DNA of 64,000 nt from an uncultured Veillonella sp. (GTDB lineage: Bacteria; Bacillota; Negativicutes; Veillonellales; Veillonellaceae). The stretch lies in the NCBI GenBank assembly GCA_900538355.1, contig UPXS01000009.1, positions 18,407 through 82,406 on the forward strand, read 5' to 3'. Numbering within the stretch: the first letter of the stretch is position 1; every line of letters begins with the position of its first letter. The translations under genes were made by a program, and so were the position numbers. The notes under the pieces were generated by a model. That model saw nothing but the letters and a program-made list of their open reading frames with translations, was not told the origin of the DNA and searched no databases. Shown here in pieces: positions 7,646-16,396 of this stretch.

Positions 7646-9178
7646 TTATATCAAATTATGTTCTATCAGGAATGTATGTGCCACATCAGAGGGTAATTGA
7701 TGTTCTGTTTCAACAGCATAATTCATCTTCGCCATCTCTTGATCTGTAATCGTATTAGTTAAACTCTCTAATACAGGTCGTAGTTCAGGATGCGCAATTA
7801 GCACCTCACCACGTACAACATTACCCGCCATATAGGATGGATATAAATGTTTATCATCTTGCAACACCGTAATCGGAGCCACACTGAGCTGTCCATCGGT
7901 TGTAAATATAGGCATAGCATCTACATCTCCACGACTAATAGCTGCATACTTAAGACCTATATCCATATCCTTTGTCGCTTTAAAACGCATATTATATACA
8001 CGTTGTAACCCTGCATAGCCATCTTCACGACCAAAGAAATCATATTCACCGCCTAATGTTAAAGATGGTGCTATGCGAGCAAGATCAGAATAGCTTTTTA
8101 GCCCATAGGTCTGCGCCAGTTCATTACGCACCCCGATGCCATAGGTATTATTAAATCCGTACATACCGACCCATTCGAAATTGTATTCCTCTTTGTATGC
8201 TTGTGAAAGCTCATTAAATAGACTTTCATCATAAGCATCAATGCGTTTCAATACAGCAGACCATGCGGTCCCCGTATATTCAGGATATATATCAAACTGA
8301 CCTGTACGCATAGCCGGCTGAATATTGGACGTACCACCACCTACTCCTTCTGTAACCTCTACAGTAAGATTGGTCTTATGCTCGATTAATTCTTTTAACA
8401 CATTACCTAAAATGAGCTGCTCTGTCATAGGCTTTGTCGCAATATGGATAACATCAGCTTTCACATGACGACAATAGAGAGACCAACCACCAACAGCCAT
8501 TGCAATTAAGGTCATGGTAGAAAGGAATATAATCGTATACCGTTTCATATGAGGACTAATACGCGTCACCCTTTCACCAATAGAAAAGAGCGCATCCACA
8601 ACGATGGCTAAAAGGGCGATTAATAAACTACCGGCAATGGTCAATGCACTTTGATTAGTAGTGATACCGCGATAAATCGCCACACCTAGCCCACCAGCGC
8701 CGATAAAGGATGCAATCCCCGTCAATGCGATGGTCATAACAAGCATGGTCCGTATACCTGCCATGATTGTCGGCATAGCTAAAGGAATTTCTATATTCCA
8801 TAATCGTTGAAGCCTCGTAAGACCAAGTGCAATACCAGCTTCGCGCATATCATTCTTAATCTGATCAAGCCCTGTAAAGGTATTGCGTACCATCGGCAAT
8901 AAAGCATAAATGACCAATGCAATAATCGCGGTCGTATTACCAACACCAGATACGTATAATAGTAGACCTAGCATCGATATGGATGGGATTGTATATAAAA
9001 AATTAACGACTACCATAACAGGTCCTGATAGTCGTCTATAGTCATATATTAGAATTCCCAGTAATCCACCAATAATGATGGCAATAATTGATGCGGACAA
9101 GGAAATCTCTATATGTTCCCATAATAATTGGAGGAAAAAATCATGCCGATTCGTTAATAATGATATAACATCATACAT
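7646..9178 (-). CDS. Fused ABC permease and substrate-binding protein for osmolytes (OpuB/OpuC/ProWX type)
   Basis: A 510-residue membrane protein joining two usually separate subunits of a quaternary-amine importer. Residues ~1-205 form a BPD_transp_1 permease with about five helices and the EAA-like loop 'EAGIALGLTRLQRLWNIEIPLA'. A further helix at ~215-235 leads into a ~270-residue OpuAC-type binding domain starting 'HIATKPMTEQLILGNVL'. The family imports glycine betaine, choline or carnitine. Start at ATG 9178 preferred: the AAAGG site is too close to the upstream GTG at 9187. No ATPase gene is adjacent, which is unusual, so the ATP-binding subunit must be elsewhere. Confidence 0.88.
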   Translation of the reverse strand: MYDVISLLTNRHDFFLQLLWEHIEISLSASIIAIIIGGLLGILIYDYRRLSGPVMVVVNFLYTIPSISMLGLLLYVSGVGNTTAIIALVIYALLPMVRNTFTGLDQIKNDMREAGIALGLTRLQRLWNIEIPLAMPTIMAGIRTMLVMTIALTGIASFIGAGGLGVAIYRGITTNQSALTIAGSLLIALLAIVVDALFSIGERVTRISPHMKRYTIIFLSTMTLIAMAVGGWSLYCRHVKADVIHIATKPMTEQLILGNVLKELIEHKTNLTVEVTEGVGGGTSNIQPAMRTGQFDIYPEYTGTAWSAVLKRIDAYDESLFNELSQAYKEEYNFEWVGMYGFNNTYGIGVRNELAQTYGLKSYSDLARIAPSLTLGGEYDFFGREDGYAGLQRVYNMRFKATKDMDIGLKYAAISRGDVDAMPIFTTDGQLSVAPITVLQDDKHLYPSYMAGNVVRGEVLIAHPELRPVLESLTNTITDQEMAKMNYAVETEHQLPSDVAHTFLIEHNLI

Positions 9179-9349
9179 TACATACACCGCCTTTCTATTG
9201 TATGTAATAAAAGCGATTGTATAAGCATGTTACAACTTATGTACGCCATCTTATTAGAATACGATTAAACTGTATCCCATAATACCATTGTATACTTAAT
9301 ATCACGTTAACTCTAGTCTATAAATTTTCTCCATTACAGTAGTTATCAA

Positions 9350-9682
9350 TTATGTAGTCATATCGTACAAGTTTAGCTCCTTAATATCTCTAAAGGAGAT
9401 TTCAACACCTTGAACAGATACGATTTGCAGCCGTCTATTAAGCACCTCTACAGGCCCAATAAGTTCTGTATACTTGTGCTTGTCATAATACACTACGCGC
9501 ACCCAATCTCCACAGCGTATACTCTGTAAAACTGTATTTAATTCCTCTAGTTGATCCTCTGATAGCTCTACACGAGGCTCCTTTGGTCGTGCCACAGCTG
9601 CTAGTAATGCTTCAAATCCCTTCAATGCCGCAAAGGGCATAAATTGTTTTGCCCGTTGTAAACGAGACATGCGATGCTTCAT
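9350..9682 (-). CDS. YolD-like protein
   Basis: A 110-residue protein of the YolD-like family, which in Firmicutes accompanies Y-family polymerase UvrX/YqjW. The N-terminus 'RAKQFMPFAALKGFEALL' is the family hallmark, followed by a small beta-rich domain. GGGGAGG precedes the ATG. It follows the polymerase gene by ~110 bases that contain three tandem repeats, and is probably co-transcribed with it. In Bacillus yolD usually precedes the polymerase; here the order is reversed. Its biochemical role is unknown; a partner or regulator of translesion synthesis is inferred. Confidence 0.85.
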   Translation of the reverse strand: MKHRMSRLQRAKQFMPFAALKGFEALLAAVARPKEPRVELSEDQLEELNTVLQSIRCGDWVRVVYYDKHKYTELIGPVEVLNRRLQIVSVQGVEISFRDIKELNLYDMTT

Positions 9683-9712
9683 TACTGTATACCTCCCCTT
9701 ATGCGACTAATC

Positions 9713-9800
9713 TATTCCCGATATATCCATTACACTATTTATTCCCAATATTCCATTACACTATTTATTTCTAATGTATCCATTCTACTGTTTATTCCCC
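9713..9800. repeat. Three tandem ~27-bp repeats spanning the polymerase stop codon
   Basis: Copies at 9713-9739, 9740-9765 and 9766-9792 share TATTCCC..ATATCCATTACACTATT with small differences; a partial fourth (9793-9800) lies in the last codons of the polymerase gene. Read on the minus strand each unit ends GGGAATA, the same bases that form the polymerase's last codons and stop. The array thus looks like a duplication of the 3' end of the gene. Confidence 0.8.
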
Positions 9801-11075
9801 GTTATGCCCGCCTACCAAGGTATTTCTAAAGCGCATAGTTCCTTCCTCTTGTAAGCTAGAGGCACGCAAAATGGAGTTCTTACCAAACTGCTCCTTAATA
9901 GACAACATCGCCTCATGAACTTGCCGTTCCTTTTCTTCTTCATCTGTAGCAAGGGAGCTAAATAAATCTACTTCCTGAGGAATAGCAGAGCGATTGACCA
10001 AGTCCTCAAAGCTCACGCCCAGACGTCGTATAGGCTCATTTTTATGACAATGTTGTTCATATAATTTAATAACAGCCACCGTCAACGTCTGTAGAGAATC
10101 TGTATATTGTTTGAGCTTTTTAGAGCCCCCTGTGGAGCGCACCATTTCGTCTGCATAGCCGATGTGAACGTGAATATGGTTTGTAACCCCTTTGATTTGT
10201 AAAAGCTCTAATACCAAGGACTCTACCATTTCACGCATAGGCACATACGCCTCTTCATAGGAATAATTGCGCAATAGAATCTGACTATGAGAAATAGAAT
10301 GCTTGATAGGACGATACGCATGGATATCTGCAATCGTACACGGCTCACGACCCCAAGCATGATCGATAATGAGCTCTGCATTAACGCCAAACTCCTTATA
10401 TAACTTAGCCTCTGGAACCATGGTAATACCATGCAAATCATAGGCGCCATACTTATGCAAGCGATTGGCTATGCCGTTACCAATCTGCCAAATGTTGGTC
10501 AAGGGGCGATGATGCCAGATTTTCTCTTTAAAGAGGCTTTCATCAAGATACCCTATAAAATCAGGAGCATGTTTTGCGAGAATATCGAGGGCAATCTTGG
10601 CGAGGAATAAATTCGTGCCAATCCCAACGGTGGCATAAATCTTGGTCGCCTCTAACACCGCATCAAGTAACATCTGCGCCAGCTCACGAGGCGTTTTCTT
10701 GTAGAGCGGCAAGTAAGGCGTAATATCGATGAAATACTCGTCGATAGAGTATACATGCACATCCTCAGGTGCCACATACTTGAGCAAGGTTCCGTAAATC
10801 TGAGCGGATACCTGCATATACCGCTTCATATGGGGCTTTACCGTTAAGTATTCAATATGCGGAGGAATCTCAAAAAGACGACTGCGATTCTTAACGCCTA
10901 ACTTCTTTAAGGCCGGTGAAATAGCCAATGTAATAGCCCCTTTGCCACGAGACCCATCGGCCACCACCAACGGTGTCGTAAACGGATCCAGCCCCAAATC
11001 AGCGCACTCCACAGACGCGTAAAAACTCTTCAAATCAATACACATATACATCCGATCCGTATCCGCTGAACCCAT
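9792..11075 (-). CDS. Y-family translesion DNA polymerase (UvrX/YqjW type)
   Basis: A 427-residue error-prone polymerase that copies past DNA damage. The palm motifs are present: CIDLKSFYASVE with metal-binding Asp14, and YSIDEYFIDIT with Asp112/Glu113. A helix-hairpin-helix region at ~195-225 and a little-finger domain (~265-380) follow. 'DLKSFYASVEC' and the YolD partner place it with UvrX/YqjW rather than DinB. AAGGAGGTG sits 5 bases before the ATG. It has its own promoter overlapped by a LexA-like box (11172-11185), so SOS induction is likely. The end of the gene runs into the tandem repeats at 9713-9800. Confidence 0.92.
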   Translation of the reverse strand: MGSADTDRMYMCIDLKSFYASVECADLGLDPFTTPLVVADGSRGKGAITLAISPALKKLGVKNRSRLFEIPPHIEYLTVKPHMKRYMQVSAQIYGTLLKYVAPEDVHVYSIDEYFIDITPYLPLYKKTPRELAQMLLDAVLEATKIYATVGIGTNLFLAKIALDILAKHAPDFIGYLDESLFKEKIWHHRPLTNIWQIGNGIANRLHKYGAYDLHGITMVPEAKLYKEFGVNAELIIDHAWGREPCTIADIHAYRPIKHSISHSQILLRNYSYEEAYVPMREMVESLVLELLQIKGVTNHIHVHIGYADEMVRSTGGSKKLKQYTDSLQTLTVAVIKLYEQHCHKNEPIRRLGVSFEDLVNRSAIPQEVDLFSSLATDEEEKERQVHEAMLSIKEQFGKNSILRASSLQEEGTMRFRNTLVGGHNGE

Positions 11076-11145
11076 ATCAACACCTCCTTAAACCGCTAAA
11101 TCACTAGACCCTACCAGAAATATGAAAAGAAGAATTTCTATGATT

Positions 11146-11174
11146 AGTATAACAAAAATGCGGAGTATTTTCAA
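11146..11174 (-). promoter_or_regulatory. Promoter of the translesion polymerase operon
   Basis: On the minus strand TTGAAA (11169-11174), a spacer of 17 bases, then TATACT (11146-11151), about 70 bases before the start codon. The -35 is overlapped by the LexA-like palindrome. Confidence 0.6.
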
Positions 11175-11185
11175 ACATATGTTTG
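11172..11185. promoter_or_regulatory. LexA-like SOS box
   Basis: The perfect palindrome CAAACATATGTTTG matches the Gram-positive LexA box (CGAACATATGTTCG type) except for the two outer C/G-A/T changes. Its position over the -35 box of a Y-family polymerase gene is what repression by LexA would need. Confidence 0.6.
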
Positions 11186-11204
11186 TTTTTATAAAAATAA
11201 AAAA

Positions 11205-11255
11205 GACTATACTTCTGCCTCGACCTTAAGTCACGAGGAGCAAAGAAGTATAGTC
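11205..11255 (-). terminator. Terminator of the yybS-gdpP-rplI-dnaB operon
   Basis: Arms GACTATACTTCT (11205-11216) and AGAAGTATAGTC (11244-11255) with an inner CCTCG/CGAGG stem, followed by a long T-rich tract on the minus strand. Confidence 0.8.
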
Positions 11256-11325
11256 CTTTCTTTTTAATTAAAATGTAGCTATGTTACGGGGCCCCATCAA
11301 TATAGGCATGCCCCAATAGTTTTCA

Positions 11326-12684
11326 TTATTGTTCCGGCCCCATGTCTCGGAATTCCACGTCTCTAAATTGTGTTAATTCCCCAATGAATTGGAGTTCCAC
11401 GGTACCGACGGAACCATTACGGTGTTTACGAATAAGGACCTCTGCGTTGTCCCCTTTTTCGGAGTTTTCATCGTAATATTTATCGCGGTACAAGAAGATA
11501 ACAATATCCGCATCTTGTTCAAGGGAACCAGATTCACGAAGGTCAGAAAGCACAGGCCTTTTATCTGGTCTGCTTTCAACACTACGAGACAACTGAGACA
11601 AGGCGATGAGCGGCACGTTAAACTCACGGGCGATCAATTTAAGGTTACGAGAGATTTCGGACACCTCTTGTTGACGGTTCTCGCTGCCCTTGCCACCGTT
11701 GCGGCCTTGCATCAACTGAATATAGTCGACGATAACGAGATCGAGACCATGTTCTACCTTGAGTCGGCGCAATTTAGAGCGCATATCTTGTACGGTAAGG
11801 CCCGGCGTATCATCGATAAAGAGCTTGGATTTACTCATGCGATCCGCCGCAACAATAACCTTTTCCCAGTCAGCAGGGTCCATGTTCGCACGACGCAACT
11901 TTTCAGAGCTTACACCTGCCACGGAGGAGAGGATACGTCCAACGAGCTGTTCCTTACCCATTTCTAAGGAAAAGAACGCTACCGTCTTGTCGTACAACAT
12001 CGTTACGTTTTGAGCGATGTTCAAGGTGAAAGCAGTTTTCCCCATCGCAGGACGAGCGGCTACGAGGATGAGGTCAGATTTTTGTAGACCATTAAATACA
12101 TGGTCTACATCCTTAAAGCCTGTTGGCACACCTGTAATAGCACCATCATGCTGTTGCAATGCATTTAATTTATCTAAGTTAGATAATACTACCTCACCAA
12201 TAGGAGCAAAGGATGATTCAGACTGCGTTTGACCACTTACGTCTAATACCATTTGCTCAGCCTTGTTGAGGATAGCTGTTGGCTCATCTTCACCGGCATA
12301 CGTCATGCCTACGATTTTATTCCCTGCATCAATAAGGCGGCGCAACTGAGCCTTCTCGCTGATGATTTTCGCATGTTCCTCTACATTGTAGGCCACCGAT
12401 TCATTGGCGAGAGATGTAATATAAGCAAGACCACCTACCGCATCGAGTCGCTTGCGGCGGTCTAACTCTTCACCTACAGTGATGAAGTCTGCCGTCTTGT
12501 TAGCATGCACGATTTCTAAGATGGCATCATAAATAATACGATGCGCATCGCGGTAAAAGTCTTCAGATTTTAGAATACTCGTCACTGTATCAACAACAGC
12601 GCCCGAGTTGGATCCATTCGTTAATAAAGCCCCCAAAACGGCCTTTTCCGCATCTAGATTATGCGGTGGAATGCGTACATCCAT
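11326..12684 (-). CDS. dnaB: Replicative DNA helicase DnaB
   Basis: A 452-residue hexameric helicase that unwinds DNA at the replication fork. The N-terminal domain begins IPPHNLDAEKAVLGALL; the RecA-like motor has Walker A ARPAMGKTAF (210-219), Walker B LVIVDYIQLM and the 'SQLSRSVESRPDKRPVLSDLRESG' region typical of DnaB. Start at 12684 fits the family length and has AAGGGG upstream; a longer frame to 12735 adds 17 residues without support. It is the last gene of yybS-gdpP-rplI-dnaB, the same order as in Bacillus, and lies 69 bases after rplI. Confidence 0.97.
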   Translation of the reverse strand: MDVRIPPHNLDAEKAVLGALLTNGSNSGAVVDTVTSILKSEDFYRDAHRIIYDAILEIVHANKTADFITVGEELDRRKRLDAVGGLAYITSLANESVAYNVEEHAKIISEKAQLRRLIDAGNKIVGMTYAGEDEPTAILNKAEQMVLDVSGQTQSESSFAPIGEVVLSNLDKLNALQQHDGAITGVPTGFKDVDHVFNGLQKSDLILVAARPAMGKTAFTLNIAQNVTMLYDKTVAFFSLEMGKEQLVGRILSSVAGVSSEKLRRANMDPADWEKVIVAADRMSKSKLFIDDTPGLTVQDMRSKLRRLKVEHGLDLVIVDYIQLMQGRNGGKGSENRQQEVSEISRNLKLIAREFNVPLIALSQLSRSVESRPDKRPVLSDLRESGSLEQDADIVIFLYRDKYYDENSEKGDNAEVLIRKHRNGSVGTVELQFIGELTQFRDVEFRDMGPEQ

Positions 12685-12753
12685 GATAATCCCCTTTACA
12701 AAACCACTATGGATAAAAGAATTCACCATACTCAAAGAGCATGGTGAACACTA

Positions 12754-13200
12754 TTATTCAGCTACTACGTTAACCTTGATAGTACTTGTAATCTCAGGAT
12801 GAACACGAACGAGTACGTCATGTACGCCTAATGTTTTCAATGGTTCTTTGATTTCGATTTTCTTTTTATCGATATCTACTTTGTATTGAGCTTTAGCTGC
12901 GTCAGAAATATCTTTTGCAGTAACGGAACCGAACACACGACCTTCTTCACCCATGCGAACCTTTACAGTTACTTCAACCTTAGCCAATTGAGCTGCCAAG
13001 ATTTTAGCTTCATCATTCGCAACAACTTTGTGGTGAGCAATGGATTCTTGTTTTTGTTTCGCATTATTTACGTTAGTTGCTGTACCTTCAAGGCCGAGAC
13101 CTTTTTTGATCAATACATTACGGCCATATGCGTCGCTAACTTCAACGATTTCGCCTTTTTTACCAACCTTTTTAACGTCTTCTAACAATACTACTTTCAT
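12754..13200 (-). CDS. rplI: 50S ribosomal protein bL9
   Basis: A 148-residue large-subunit protein. The N-terminal rRNA-binding domain reads MKVVLLEDVKKVGKKGEIVEV followed by the GRN(V/Y)LIKKGL signature; a long central helix and the C-terminal domain ending in 'VRVHPEITSTIKVNVVAE' complete it. Its ATG overlaps the end of gdpP by four bases (ATGA), so translation is probably coupled. Confidence 0.97.
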   Translation of the reverse strand: MKVVLLEDVKKVGKKGEIVEVSDAYGRNVLIKKGLGLEGTATNVNNAKQKQESIAHHKVVANDEAKILAAQLAKVEVTVKVRMGEEGRVFGSVTAKDISDAAKAQYKVDIDKKKIEIKEPLKTLGVHDVLVRVHPEITSTIKVNVVAE

Positions 13201-15224
13201 TGTTCTTCCTCCTCTTTCTCAGCGGAATGAAGGGCTTCAAGAGCATGCTCTAAGATAGCCTTCTTCGCTTCCTCTATAGTCATACCTTGTAATTGGGCAC
13301 CAGCCACTGTTCTGTGACCACCGCCACCCAAGGCTTCCATTACAACCTGTACGTTTACCTTGCCTTTGGATCGAGCACTAACGCCGATACCGCCGTCATT
13401 CAAGGAGTAAAGTACAAAGGCTGCTTCAATATCTTCATTACTGATGAGCATGTCCGCACTTTGTGCAGCTAATGCCATCATATCCTTCAAACCTTCAGGT
13501 GCTACAGAAATAGCAATCCCTTCAGTTCGACTGGCTTCAAATACCATTTTAGCACGCAATTGGATGGAATCGAAGGTTTCAATAAATAATTGTTTAACCT
13601 TATCAATATCCGCCCCCGCACGGCGCAAGAACGCGGCCGCTTCAAAGGTACGGGCACCAGTTTGTTGGATAAAGTTCTTCGTATCTAATACGATACCTGC
13701 ATAAATACCTGTAGCTTCAGCTTTTGAAAGTTTTACGCCACCACCTGCATATTGTACAAGCTCTGTTACGAGCTCAGATGTAGATGATGCAGTTGGTTCC
13801 AAGTACGTAAGCAATGGATTTTCAACAAAGTCCGCTGCACGACGGTGATGATCGATAACGATGCGTCGTTCAGAAATTTCAAGCGCCTCTTGAGCAGCTA
13901 CCATTTCTTGACGATGCGTATCACATACGATAGTGAGCGTATTCGCATCTACCCACGCTTTTGCTGCATCAGGGGCGATAATATGTTCCGTCCAGAACTC
14001 ATCTTCTTTAAGAACAGTCACCATTTTATCGATGGCGCTCGTTTCTTTTGAAAGCACGATGCGCAATTCTTTACCCAAGGTCCGTGCAATGGCTACAACA
14101 CCGATAATACCACCTAATGCATCGTAGTCTTCACGTTTGTGACCCATTACAAGGATTTTATCGGAATCAAGCATAAGCTCATGTAAAGCTTGCGATACAA
14201 CACGAGCACGAACGCGCGTATTCTTCTCAACACCAGCTGTATTGCCACCGAAGAAGCGGGTGCTTTCACCATCCATAATACACACTTGGTCACCACCGCG
14301 ACCTAGTGCAATATCTAAGGCAGCACGAGCACGGCTAGAAACCTCTTTTACAGAGCCTACATTCTCGCTAATCCCTACAGAAATCGTAGCTGGCACTTGA
14401 CGAGGAGAAGGCAATTTACGAATGCGTTCAAGCACTTTAAAGCCATTTTCCTCCATCTCATGAAGGGCGCCACGAGAAATAGCAAAGGTATACATATCGT
14501 CTTGGAAGTTACGAATAAAGCCTTCATAACGGTCAATTTCATCCATAATGATATTGTTAATATCTGCCCAAACGCTAGTATACTCGCGGTCACTAAGACC
14601 TTTTGTCAATTCTTCGAGATTATCGATTTGAATCATGCCCCATACAGGCTGATCCTCTTCAGCTTTAATGCGCGCCTTTTCAAGGGCTGTAATGTCCTTA
14701 AAGTACAGAGCCATGACTGCATGTTCGGCCAATTCATCTTCACTATGAATATCTGGTCGCGTATCGCGAGGATCGATGAATTTGTAGATAATTTGGAAAT
14801 ATCTATCATCATATTTTTCCGTCATATATCCGGATTTACCCCAGATTTTATCGATACGGAAGCCAGGCAATAGAGCAGACATTTTTTGGAGTTTATTCCA
14901 GTCTACTGTAACCCAGTCTGCAAAGACGCTATTATTCCATACCAAGGTGCCTTGTTTATTAACAAGGACAATGCCCATTGGCAAGTTTTGTAAAGCAAAG
15001 TTAGAAGCTTGTGTGACGTTTTTCATCATCGCCCCAAACTGTTCTCTTGCTAAACGACGCCGGTTATGAAGGGTATTGTAGTTAACCAAATATGCCGCTA
15101 CTACGATAATTAATGCTAAAACTGCAATAGCCCAGTTCAAATAGGCCAGCAATAATAACAACAATACGATAACGGTAATAATGGTAACTTCTAAACCTTC
15201 CCATTTTCGTTGAAAGGATTTCAT
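13197..15224 (-). CDS. gdpP: Cyclic-di-AMP phosphodiesterase GdpP
   Basis: A 675-residue membrane enzyme that breaks down c-di-AMP to pApA. Two transmembrane helices (~12-48), a PAS domain (~75-180), a degenerate GGDEF domain (~190-320), then a DHH-DHHA1 catalytic unit. Metal-binding residues are visible: His362, Asp366, Asp368, Asp435, DHH at 458-460 and Asp514, and the DHHA1 motif GGGGHRTVAGA near the C-terminus. AAGGAGG precedes the ATG. It sits between yybS and rplI, matching the Firmicutes operon, which links second-messenger turnover to replication and ribosome genes. Confidence 0.95.
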   Translation of the reverse strand: MKSFQRKWEGLEVTIITVIVLLLLLLAYLNWAIAVLALIIVVAAYLVNYNTLHNRRRLAREQFGAMMKNVTQASNFALQNLPMGIVLVNKQGTLVWNNSVFADWVTVDWNKLQKMSALLPGFRIDKIWGKSGYMTEKYDDRYFQIIYKFIDPRDTRPDIHSEDELAEHAVMALYFKDITALEKARIKAEEDQPVWGMIQIDNLEELTKGLSDREYTSVWADINNIIMDEIDRYEGFIRNFQDDMYTFAISRGALHEMEENGFKVLERIRKLPSPRQVPATISVGISENVGSVKEVSSRARAALDIALGRGGDQVCIMDGESTRFFGGNTAGVEKNTRVRARVVSQALHELMLDSDKILVMGHKREDYDALGGIIGVVAIARTLGKELRIVLSKETSAIDKMVTVLKEDEFWTEHIIAPDAAKAWVDANTLTIVCDTHRQEMVAAQEALEISERRIVIDHHRRAADFVENPLLTYLEPTASSTSELVTELVQYAGGGVKLSKAEATGIYAGIVLDTKNFIQQTGARTFEAAAFLRRAGADIDKVKQLFIETFDSIQLRAKMVFEASRTEGIAISVAPEGLKDMMALAAQSADMLISNEDIEAAFVLYSLNDGGIGVSARSKGKVNVQVVMEALGGGGHRTVAGAQLQGMTIEEAKKAILEHALEALHSAEKEEEEQ

Positions 15225-15240
15225 AACGGCCTCCTTTCTG

Positions 15241-16200
15241 TTACAAGCTACGTTTTTGGAAACGTACTCGCATATCTAAAAACATATCTAAAATACCATA
15301 TATAACGAGTGCCATAGGACTCATCACATACAAGAAGCCTATAATAGCAAACTTAAAGATGCCTGCCAAGTTATAAGACTTCATAATGGATAGCAAACAT
15401 GTAATGCCATTTAGACCACATATCATGCCACCAAATAAGGCAATATTGAGGCCTACATCGGAAAGGATACCATTCGCATAGCCTAGATACTGTCCGCCAT
15501 AAGCAAGGATAATACCTACTGCTAATACACCAGCACCCCAAATCGGCATGCGCCATGTATCCATTGTTGGCAATGTACGCATAACACTATTTGTACGACG
15601 ACCAATATAGCATACAAGCTTAGCTGAAATATAGGTTACGATTACATTGGCAGCAAACCAGTAAGCTAACAGCATACGCTTTGCTTGATCAAAAGCAAAG
15701 TCTAAGCGGTTAATATACTCATTCATTTGCTCTTGTGTCATAGGTTGCTGTTTCACAGACTCAATAATAGCATTCTTAAGGTCTACATCAATCATGTGAT
15801 TAATCTGAGATAAATCAAAGGATGTAAGTCCTGCAGACACGAGAATCCCGATAAGGCTCGTTAATGTAAGCGCAATAGCTGGTATAACGATGAGCTTACC
15901 AAAAGACCAATTGGCTCTGAAAGCTTCACCGAGGAAAATACTAGGCAAGGAATATGCCAAGATGGTCGCCATTGCCATTAATGGACCTACTAAAAGGGAG
16001 ACAAGAACGAATGCTACCACTGATGCAGCACAACTATATCGGCTGCCCCAACGGATACCAATGATTGCAATCCCAGCTGGCGCAACCAAGGTTGCTAACA
16101 AACTGAGGATAGGAACCGTAGAACCTACTATGGTTAACATAACAACGATGGCCGATACAAATGCTGTCTCTACCATCGCTCTTGTATTTGTTTGTTTCAT
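15241..16200 (-). CDS. YybS-like DUF2232 membrane protein
   Basis: A 319-residue polytopic membrane protein with about eight hydrophobic segments and a basic C-terminus. The family (DUF2232, YybS) has no settled function; its fold suggests a transporter component related to ECF S-subunits. It begins the operon yybS-gdpP-rplI-dnaB, 16 bases before gdpP. The pattern of helices, length and gene order support the call more than any single motif. Confidence 0.8.
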   Translation of the reverse strand: MKQTNTRAMVETAFVSAIVVMLTIVGSTVPILSLLATLVAPAGIAIIGIRWGSRYSCAASVVAFVLVSLLVGPLMAMATILAYSLPSIFLGEAFRANWSFGKLIVIPAIALTLTSLIGILVSAGLTSFDLSQINHMIDVDLKNAIIESVKQQPMTQEQMNEYINRLDFAFDQAKRMLLAYWFAANVIVTYISAKLVCYIGRRTNSVMRTLPTMDTWRMPIWGAGVLAVGIILAYGGQYLGYANGILSDVGLNIALFGGMICGLNGITCLLSIMKSYNLAGIFKFAIIGFLYVMSPMALVIYGILDMFLDMRVRFQKRSL

Positions 16201-16350
16201 AAATCTCCATTCTAAATAAAAGAAGTTAGATTAATTGGTATCTTTTAATTATAACAGTTTAAAAAGGTAACTTCAAATACCCTATGTAGTAGACAAATGC
16301 GATAACACCGCTATTTATAGTAGATTTCATAGGTCCTTTTTAAAATGTTA

Positions 16351-16383
16351 AAAGTACCACACCTTGAGGTGCGGTACTTTTAT
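16351..16383 (-). terminator. Terminator of the RNase J gene
   Basis: Hairpin AAAGTACCaCACCT/AGGTGcGGTACTTT with T runs on both sides, 14 bases after the RNase J stop codon. Confidence 0.85.
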
Positions 16384-16396
16384 ATATTGTATTTGA

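Noticed and set aside
11389..11967. 192-codon open frame antisense to dnaB
   Set aside because: Lies wholly opposite a certain gene, no ribosome-binding site, Phe/Thr/Arg-rich translation typical of a shadow frame.
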